The notes under the pieces are model-generated. The model made no database searches. It saw only the letters and a list, made by a program, of their open reading frames with translations, and was not told the origin of the DNA. Below are positions 55,844 through 64,000 of a DNA stretch of 64,000 bases, one piece after another. The DNA comes from Isoptericola luteus (lineage in GTDB: Bacteria > Actinomycetota > Actinomycetes > Actinomycetales > Cellulomonadaceae). Both the position numbers and the translations under genes were made by a program. How positions within the stretch are numbered: position 1 is the stretch's first letter; every line of letters starts with the position of its first letter. The stretch spans positions 62,001-126,000 of the forward strand of contig NZ_JAIXCQ010000008.1 in NCBI RefSeq assembly GCF_020297055.1, read 5' to 3'.

Positions 55844-57316
55844 ATGGAAGTGGTATATCAGACCGGCGGAAACCGTGTTGTCGTCAATCCGGCACTTCTC
55901 GTGATCGCGTGTGATCCGCGCGCGCTCGGGCCGGTCATGGAATTCACACCCCAAGAGCGAGCACTGCTGAGCTCGCTCCGAAACTTCACCTTCTACACGA
56001 CATGCCTGCGCGTCTATCCGCGCAAGGCCCAGGATCGTGTCGTCATCCTCGCGCCTGACATCGTCGAGTCTCAGTCGGGTCTCGTGCAGGGGTATCGCAA
56101 CGAGACAGCGAAGCAGTGGGGCATTACCGCCGCGAACGACGCCACGACCAACGTCGTCACGACGTATCAGATGGTCGGGATCGATGGTGCCTCTGATCCC
56201 GGCACCCTCGCCGCCCAGCGCAAGGCGTTCCTGGACAACCCCCCTTCATGGTGGCCGTTCCAGCCCGGCCGGTACGAGATCGTGGAGGTCAAGGAGAACC
56301 AGAACGGTGCGATCCGCCCGGCCGTGAACCCGTTGCTGACGCCGTACTTCAACCAGTTCCCGTCCGGCGCACTCGATGGCGGAGCTCCGTGGAAGTGGCT
56401 CGACATCCAGGGCGCGCACGACACGGTGTACGTCCACGCGTCGACGTGCTTCGAGTCCGTCCTGCACTGCTGGTCGTACCTGAACATCCTGCTCGACGTG
56501 AAGCCGGCGCTGCTGTCGACGCCCAAGGACGCCGCCATCGTGGTCATCGGTGCGGGAGTGAGCGGGCTGCTCTTCGCGCAGCGCTTCATCGACCTGGGCT
56601 ACACCGACGTCACGTTGCTGGAGAGCACGAATCGCTTCGCCGGAAAGACGCATTCGTTGCAGGTGCCGGATCAGATCGGTATCTCGATCGCCGAGCTCGG
56701 CACGTGCTACCTGTCGCCGGCGTACGACGACATGGTGCAGTCGCTCTCCAAGTACATCGTCGGCAATGCGCGCGTGGCCGTCGCGCACGGCTCTCAACGA
56801 GGCATCGTCGTCGGCAGCCCGCCGAACGAGACCGTCATGGATTTCAACTACTACGGACTCATGATCGCCTGCCAGTACCTGGGGTACGGGTGGCCGTGCA
56901 GCAAGGTGGACCAGGATCTGGCCTACGCTGACCTCTTCCTCGCCGCCGCGAACTACGTCCGGCTACGCACCGAGATCTTCGGCACCGTCGACGGCGCCAT
57001 GCCGATCTCCAGGCCGGTGGGCGACCCGTACGGCGTCTTTTCGAAGACCTTCGCGCAGTTTCTCGACGACAACATGATGGGCGCGTTGAAGGGCTATCTG
57101 ATGTACGCGTACCAGGTGCAGGGGTATGGCGATCTCGACAAGATTCCCGCGTACTACGGTCTCGTGTGGGTGATGCCGGACATGGCGTGGCCCTTCGGCG
57201 CGTCGAGCGGCGTCACTGCCTGGCAGAAGGGCTGGGAGGACGTCTGGGATCAGATGGTCAAGAAGTGCACCATGAACATCAAGCTGAACACGAATGTGGT
57301 CAGCATCCGCCGCTGA
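55844..57316 (+). CDS. Flavin-dependent amine oxidase-like protein with permuted domain order
   Basis: 490 aa from the ATG at 55844 (GGAGG 8 nt upstream). Residues 1 to about 222 look like the C-terminal half of an FAD amine oxidase: PALLVIACDPRALGPVMEFT, NFTFYTTCLRVYP, and near the end YVHASTCFESVLHCWSYLNILLD, the usual final FAD contact. Residues about 228-490 look like the N-terminal half: dinucleotide-binding VVIGAGVSGLLFAQ (GxGxxG at 236-241), LLESTNRFAGKTHSL, and the last residues NIKLNTNVVSIRR, which normally run straight into the segment that starts this protein. Each half occurs once, so all parts are present in swapped order. Substrate unknown. Confidence 0.82.
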   Translation: MEVVYQTGGNRVVVNPALLVIACDPRALGPVMEFTPQERALLSSLRNFTFYTTCLRVYPRKAQDRVVILAPDIVESQSGLVQGYRNETAKQWGITAANDATTNVVTTYQMVGIDGASDPGTLAAQRKAFLDNPPSWWPFQPGRYEIVEVKENQNGAIRPAVNPLLTPYFNQFPSGALDGGAPWKWLDIQGAHDTVYVHASTCFESVLHCWSYLNILLDVKPALLSTPKDAAIVVIGAGVSGLLFAQRFIDLGYTDVTLLESTNRFAGKTHSLQVPDQIGISIAELGTCYLSPAYDDMVQSLSKYIVGNARVAVAHGSQRGIVVGSPPNETVMDFNYYGLMIACQYLGYGWPCSKVDQDLAYADLFLAAANYVRLRTEIFGTVDGAMPISRPVGDPYGVFSKTFAQFLDDNMMGALKGYLMYAYQVQGYGDLDKIPAYYGLVWVMPDMAWPFGASSGVTAWQKGWEDVWDQMVKKCTMNIKLNTNVVSIRR

Positions 57317-57529
57317 CTACTTCACGCGGTCGACGCCGTGCCTGTCGGGCACCTGCGCGTGCGCCGTGCAGGCGTTGCAGTACACGGTCGACCTGACCAC
57401 GCCGGCACCCATGAAACGCTGACCCAGTTCAACCGTCGGATCGTCGAAGTCGCACACCGGGCACAGCCACGGGCCGGAATCGCCGTCGTGCACCAAGCGG
57501 AAGATGCGGTTCCAGCTGTCGTTGCTCAT
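57317..57529 (-). CDS. Small zinc-ribbon-like protein
   Basis: 70 aa (ATG at 57529). CPVC and CNAC pairs 27 residues apart (WLCPVCDFDDP; TVYCNACTAH) suggest one four-Cys zinc site. Its stop abuts the stop of the convergent oxidase gene with no gap. No family recognised; the coding potential rests on the paired CxxC motifs and codon use. Confidence 0.6.
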   Translation of the reverse strand: MSNDSWNRIFRLVHDGDSGPWLCPVCDFDDPTVELGQRFMGAGVVRSTVYCNACTAHAQVPDRHGVDRVK

Positions 57530-57642
57530 GACTCGGGACCATACCGTGGTGGGCATCGGGCGCCCCAAGGTGGTGTGCCTGTGCTTCGAGATCTCCCGCG
57601 TGGAGCTGACGCGCACCCTGCGAAGGCGCCGGGCCGCTCCTG

Positions 57643-58362
57643 CTACAGCAAGGCCTGGACCTGATCGACCACCAGGTCGGGGCGGGAGACGAACGGGTGG
57701 TGCCCGGTGCGCAGCTCGACGGAGCGCGTGGCCCGCGCCGCGTGGGCGCGCTGCAGCTCGACAGAGGTGCTGCGGTCGTCCGCGCAGACGATGTACGTGG
57801 AATCGACCCCGCGCCAGCCAGCGGCACTGGTCGGCGTCATGAACGCGGCCGCCGCCTGCGGGGCCACCCGCTCCCATCCCTGGCGTTGCGTCGTCTCGTC
57901 CGCGTCCTGGAGGAATCGGGCTCCGAACGAGGCCGCGTCGTAGCCGGCGACGCCCAGCGTGCCGTCCCCGTTGTCGCCGATCGAGACCGGGTCGGGCTCA
58001 TCGCTCATGATGGCGGCCTGCGCCTGCCCGATCTCGGGCAGGTACGACGACACGTAGAGCAGGTGCGCGACGGCGGGGTGTGGGCCCGCTTCCGCGATGA
58101 CGGTTCCTCCGTAGGAGTGACCGACGACGATCGCGGAGTTCACGTCGTCGAGCTCACGACGAAGTGCTGCCGCGTCGGCGACGAGCCCGCCCGCAACCTG
58201 CTCGGGCGTGCCCTCGCCGCAGGACGGCAGCGCGAGGGCTCGGCTGCGGATTCCCGTACGTTCCCGGAGCAGGTCCGCGGCTCGCCGCCACCACCAGTCC
58301 CCGTCTCGCACCAGGGCGCCATGAACGAAGATCAGCTCTACGGGGGCATCTGAGCTCTTCAC
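57643..58362 (-). CDS. Alpha/beta hydrolase
   Basis: 239 aa from a GTG at 58362. The oxyanion motif is IFVHGALVRDGDWW, the nucleophile elbow GHSYGG places Ser83, and the C-terminal GHHPFVSRPDLV gives the catalytic His. The compact form resembles the HNL/esterase-like hydrolases (salicylate esterase type) widespread in actinobacteria. Substrate unknown. The start is weakly supported: no strong ribosome-binding site. Confidence 0.83.
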   Translation of the reverse strand: MKSSDAPVELIFVHGALVRDGDWWWRRAADLLRERTGIRSRALALPSCGEGTPEQVAGGLVADAAALRRELDDVNSAIVVGHSYGGTVIAEAGPHPAVAHLLYVSSYLPEIGQAQAAIMSDEPDPVSIGDNGDGTLGVAGYDAASFGARFLQDADETTQRQGWERVAPQAAAAFMTPTSAAGWRGVDSTYIVCADDRSTSVELQRAHAARATRSVELRTGHHPFVSRPDLVVDQVQALL

Positions 58363-58510
58363 ATCCGTGACACTACGGATCCGGGCGTGGTCAAGGGACT
58401 GAATCTGCTGACGGCGTGAAATCTCCTGGGTATCCGCAACCGGCGTCGCCCACGCGGCCCGGTGGTGTCGATGCCGACGCATGCTCCGTGGTCGTGGTGA
58501 GATGTGCGCC

Positions 58511-59515
58511 ATGCCGAGGACCGGGTCGCCCACGGTGGAGATGCTCTGGGAGAGCTGCGACTCCGCCGAGGCCCTCGCACGTCGCTTCGGGTTTGCCGAC
58601 GGCGGCACGGCCCAGGACTGGCTGTCCACAGTGGTGAGCGAGCACTGGGGGATCGACGTCTCGGCCTGTCGGCGCATCGTGATGAGCGACCACAACGCTC
58701 TTGCGTGGCTCACGACGTCCGACGGCGAGCTCGTGGCGAAGTGGTCGGTGGCGCGGGGGCGCTTCGCTCGCCTGTCCGAGCTTGCCGACCTCACGCAGTG
58801 GCTCGCCGGTCGTGGGTCGCCGGTGTCGGCTCTGGTCCCGACCCTCGACGGCAGCTCGTCCCTCGAGGGCAGCGGAGCGTTGCTCGTGCTTCAGCGCGTC
58901 ATCGAGGGAGATCCGCTCGACGTCGCGCACCCCGGGCAGGTCGCGGCGGCAGGCGCAGTCCTGGCTCGGCTGCACGACGACCTCGCCCGGTACCCGGCGC
59001 TCGACCGCCTGCGTCGGGTGTCGCCGACGGGCGGCTCGCTGCGGGAACGGGTCACGAGGTGGCTCGACTCCGAACCGCCGCACGTCCCCGCACCCCTCCT
59101 GGCCACCGTGCGCGGTCTGGTGAGCGACGCGCCGACCGCGCCGATGCCGACCCAGCTGCTGCACGGCGACTTCCGGGCGGCGAACGTCCTCTGTTCCGGC
59201 ACCGATGTGCTGGCCGTCATCGACTTCGACGAGGCGACGTTCGACCACCCCGTCACGGAGCTGGCGCGGTCCGCCGTCCTGCTGGGGACGCTCTTCCACG
59301 ACTGGGGGCCGGTGTCCGCACAGGTGCGCACGGAGTTCTTGGCCGGGTACGAGTCGGTACGACGTCTCGACGCCGCGGAAGCACGATGGTGGGACGCCCT
59401 CGTCGGCTGGTACTCGCTCGCGATGGTCCCGGCCGACCCCGCGCACGACACGACCGGGTGGCTCGCCGCCGCGCGGGCACACCTGGAGACCGCCGCCCGC
59501 GGGCCGGCCACCTGA
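58511..59515 (+). CDS. Phosphotransferase of the APH family
   Basis: 334 aa from the ATG at 58511; nearby ATGs at 58502 and 58541 are alternatives. Strong APH signature: LLHGDFRAANVL (catalytic Asp and Asn) and VIDFDEATFDHPVTELARSAV (metal-binding Asp). The N-lobe contains ELVAKWSVARGRFARL with the presumed ATP-binding Lys. Likely small-molecule kinase (homoserine, aminoglycoside or macrolide type cannot be told apart). Unlike the APH-fold gene at 54312 its motifs are canonical. Confidence 0.88.
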   Translation: MPRTGSPTVEMLWESCDSAEALARRFGFADGGTAQDWLSTVVSEHWGIDVSACRRIVMSDHNALAWLTTSDGELVAKWSVARGRFARLSELADLTQWLAGRGSPVSALVPTLDGSSSLEGSGALLVLQRVIEGDPLDVAHPGQVAAAGAVLARLHDDLARYPALDRLRRVSPTGGSLRERVTRWLDSEPPHVPAPLLATVRGLVSDAPTAPMPTQLLHGDFRAANVLCSGTDVLAVIDFDEATFDHPVTELARSAVLLGTLFHDWGPVSAQVRTEFLAGYESVRRLDAAEARWWDALVGWYSLAMVPADPAHDTTGWLAAARAHLETAARGPAT

Positions 59516-59640
59516 GCACCGCCGCAGACAGCCCGCCACGCAGCGATCCGGAGGGAGGCCCGAGAAATCCCGGGCAGCGCGCGAGCCCCTCCTGCTACGT
59601 TTTCCGGGAGGCCGTGCGAGACCTGGAGGAGGTGGTACCC

Positions 59641-59694
59641 GTGAACGCAGTATCGACGTGGGTGCTCCCCTCCGGGGTCATGGTCGGGCGATAG
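59641..59694 (+). CDS. 17-codon leader peptide upstream of the alpha/beta hydrolase
   Basis: MNAVSTWVLPSGVMVGR (GTG start, TAG stop), preceded by the very strong ribosome-binding site GGAGGAGGTGG 4 nt from the start. Codons 13-16 contain CATGGTCG, which is complementary to the hydrolase start region CGACCATG. The size, strong initiation and complementary segment are typical of regulatory leader peptides. Too short for homology searching; called on context. Confidence 0.65.
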   Translation: MNAVSTWVLPSGVMVGR

Positions 59695-59739
59695 GTCGTC
59701 CGGGAGTGCCACCTCAGCGCACTCCTGAAAGGCACGACC

Positions 59740-59742
<3 letters not shown>
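59679..59742 (+). promoter_or_regulatory. Putative translational attenuator covering the hydrolase start codon
   Basis: CATGGTCG (59679-59686, within the leader peptide) can pair over 8 bp with CGACCATG (59735-59742), which includes the ATG of the hydrolase. An alternative nested structure pairs GGTCGT (59694-59699) with ACGACC (59734-59739) and GGAGTGC (59703-59709) with GCACTCC (59719-59725). The hydrolase ribosome-binding site GAAAGG (59727-59732) lies in the enclosed segment. A ribosome stalled on the leader would break the first helix. Confidence 0.6.
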
Positions 59743-62705
<2,963 letters not shown>

Positions 62706-62708
62706 TCC

Positions 62709-63806
62709 TCAGCCGCCGAGCGGCGGTGGCGCAGCGGGCAGCCGCACCACCACCCGGAGCCCGCCGTCCACCCGGCCGGAGAGCGTGAGCTCCCCGGCGT
62801 GCGCCCGGGTGATGCTCTGGACGATCGCCAGTCCGAGGCCGGTGCCCGCGTGATCGCGCCGGACCCGCGAGGTGCCGCGCTGGAACGGTTCGGTCAGCGT
62901 CGCGACGAGCCCGGGCTCGAGGCGCTCGCCGGTGTTCTCGACGGTGAGCAGCGTCTGCCCCCCGGGCTCGGTCGTCGTGCTGACCCGCACGGTGCCGCCG
63001 CCGGGCAGGTTGTGGACGATCGCGTTGTGCACGAGGTTCGTGGTGAGCTGCAGCAGGAGCGCCCGCGACCCGACGACGGGCGCGCTCTCGCCGTCGACCC
63101 GGACGACGATGTCGCGCCGCTCGGCGAGGGGAAGGAGCGTCTCGGCGGCCTCCTCCGCCGCGAGGGACAGGTCGACGCGCTCGCGGACGAACGACCCCTG
63201 GTCGGCGCGGCTGAGCAGGAGCAGGGCCTCCGTGAGGTCGATCGCGCGGGTGTTGACGGCGCGGAGGCGTTCGAGCAGCTCGCCGGTGTCGCAGTCCGGG
63301 TCCTTGGCGGCGACGTCGAGGATCGTCTGGGTGATCGCGAGCGGGGTGCGTAGCTCGTGGGAGGCGTTGGCCGCGAACCGCTGCTGCTCGGCGACCTGCG
63401 CCTCGAGCCGGGCGAGCATGACGTCGAAGGCGTCGGCGAGCTCCCGGAACTCGTCGTCGCGGCCCGGCAGGTGGATGCGGTGAGAGAGCGAGCCGGCCCC
63501 GGCCTGGCGTGCCGCGTCGGTGATGCGGGTCAGCGGGGCGAGCATGCGGCCCGCGAGGAGCCACCCGCCCAGCAGGCCCAGCACCAGCAGGAAGGCCAGC
63601 GCCCACGCCGCCCGCGGGACGAAGGCGCTCTCCAGGTCGGAGCGGTTCGGCACGAACGGGCCCCTGTTCCGGATGGGCCCGTCGGGCACGTACCGCAGCA
63701 GGAACAGCCACACCACCGCGAGCAGCAGGGCGCCGGCGACCATGACGAGCCCGGCGTAGCTGAGGGTGAGCCGGAGACGGACGCTCAGTCCACGAGGCCT
63801 AGCCAT
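62709..63806 (-). CDS. Sensor histidine kinase
   Basis: 365 aa. Two membrane helices (about 13-37 and 66-86) flank a short extracytoplasmic loop; a HAMP domain follows (about 87-140). The H-box is NASHELRTPLAITQ with phosphorylated His150, the N-box is TTNLVHNAIVHN, and the G boxes include TENTGER-like VENTGERLEPG and GTGLGLAIVQ. The loop is too short for a folded ligand domain. It overlaps the response regulator gene by 8 bp. Signal unknown. Confidence 0.93.
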   Translation of the reverse strand: MARPRGLSVRLRLTLSYAGLVMVAGALLLAVVWLFLLRYVPDGPIRNRGPFVPNRSDLESAFVPRAAWALAFLLVLGLLGGWLLAGRMLAPLTRITDAARQAGAGSLSHRIHLPGRDDEFRELADAFDVMLARLEAQVAEQQRFAANASHELRTPLAITQTILDVAAKDPDCDTGELLERLRAVNTRAIDLTEALLLLSRADQGSFVRERVDLSLAAEEAAETLLPLAERRDIVVRVDGESAPVVGSRALLLQLTTNLVHNAIVHNLPGGGTVRVSTTTEPGGQTLLTVENTGERLEPGLVATLTEPFQRGTSRVRRDHAGTGLGLAIVQSITRAHAGELTLSGRVDGGLRVVVRLPAAPPPLGG

Positions 63807-64000
63807 GGTCGCCCTCGCCCTCGCCGTCCTCCGGGGTGCCGGTGTCGATCCGATAGCCGACGCCGGGCACCGTGGCGATCACCCAGGGCTCGCCGAGCCG
63901 CTTGCGCAGCGCCGAGACCGTGATGCGCACCGCGTTGGTGAAGGGGTCGGCGTTCTCGTCCCACGCGCGCTCCAGCAGCTCCTCGGCGCTCACCACACCA
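63799..64000 (-). CDS. Response regulator, C-terminal part, cut by window edge
   Basis: The minus-strand frame is open to base 64000; only the last ~66 residues are in the window. They form an OmpR-type winged helix (ELLERAWDENADPFTNAVRITVSALRKRLGEPWVIATVPGVGYRID) with a short acidic tail. The partner of the overlapping histidine kinase. The receiver domain lies outside the window. Confidence 0.88.
   Translation of the reverse strand, partial: GVVSAEELLERAWDENADPFTNAVRITVSALRKRLGEPWVIATVPGVGYRIDTGTPEDGEGEGDHG

Overview
The window is high-GC actinobacterial chromosome centred on the replication origin. The order [31 protein letters not shown] on one side of dnaA and dnaN-gnd-recF-dciA-gyrB-gyrA on the other is the classic actinobacterial oriC neighbourhood. 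GC content, GTG starts, the gnd gene between dnaN and recF, and the sortase-E-like LAxTG surface protein point to Micrococcales, probably the Cellulomonas / Cellulosimicrobium / Isoptericola group. The genus is inferred from gene content only.

Layout. 1-13.9 kb: a partial DUF3566 membrane protein gene, gyrA, gyrB, a secreted LAMTG-anchored protein on the opposite strand, dciA, recF, gnd, dnaN, the oriC spacer (11774-12443, with DnaA boxes) and dnaA. 14.3-20.3 kb: rpmH, rnpA, yidD, yidC, jag, rsmG, parA and parB. Seven parS sites and one degenerate copy lie between 16.7 and 22.2 kb. Three of them sit at the centre of perfect 32-bp palindromes at the 3' ends of genes or operons. 20.36-22.13 kb is a gene-poor stretch of repeats and parS sites. 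22.2-32.2 kb: the conserved trxA-trxB, pseudokinase, murJ, DUF6049, Nudix and pcnA block. 32.2-36.6 kb: three MFS transporters. 36.8-43.3 kb: ino1 and padR, a class A PBP with PASTA repeats, and the rpsF-ssb-rpsR-rplI operon. 43.4-49.7 kb: a large secreted subtilase, a winged-helix regulator and a MATE exporter.

50-53.9 kb holds dnaB interrupted by two inteins. The first lies in the P-loop and has the features of a class 3 (Trp-Cys-Thr) intein with no N-terminal nucleophile. It also carries an unusual eight-cysteine insertion inside its homing endonuclease. The second is a conventional Cys1 intein. 53.9-60.5 kb is an accessory region: an ISL3 transposase remnant, two APH-fold phosphotransferases, a P-loop kinase-like protein, a small zinc-ribbon protein and two alpha/beta hydrolases. 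It also contains a flavin amine oxidase whose two halves are in swapped order, an apparent circular permutation. The second hydrolase is preceded by a 17-codon leader peptide and a hairpin that pairs with its start codon. The window ends with a methyltransferase, argG (with an apparent leaderless promoter overlapped by an ARG-box-like repeat) and a two-component pair that runs off the edge.

The most notable observations are the circularly permuted oxidase, the two dnaB inteins, the parS sites in hairpin palindromes and the leader-peptide attenuator.
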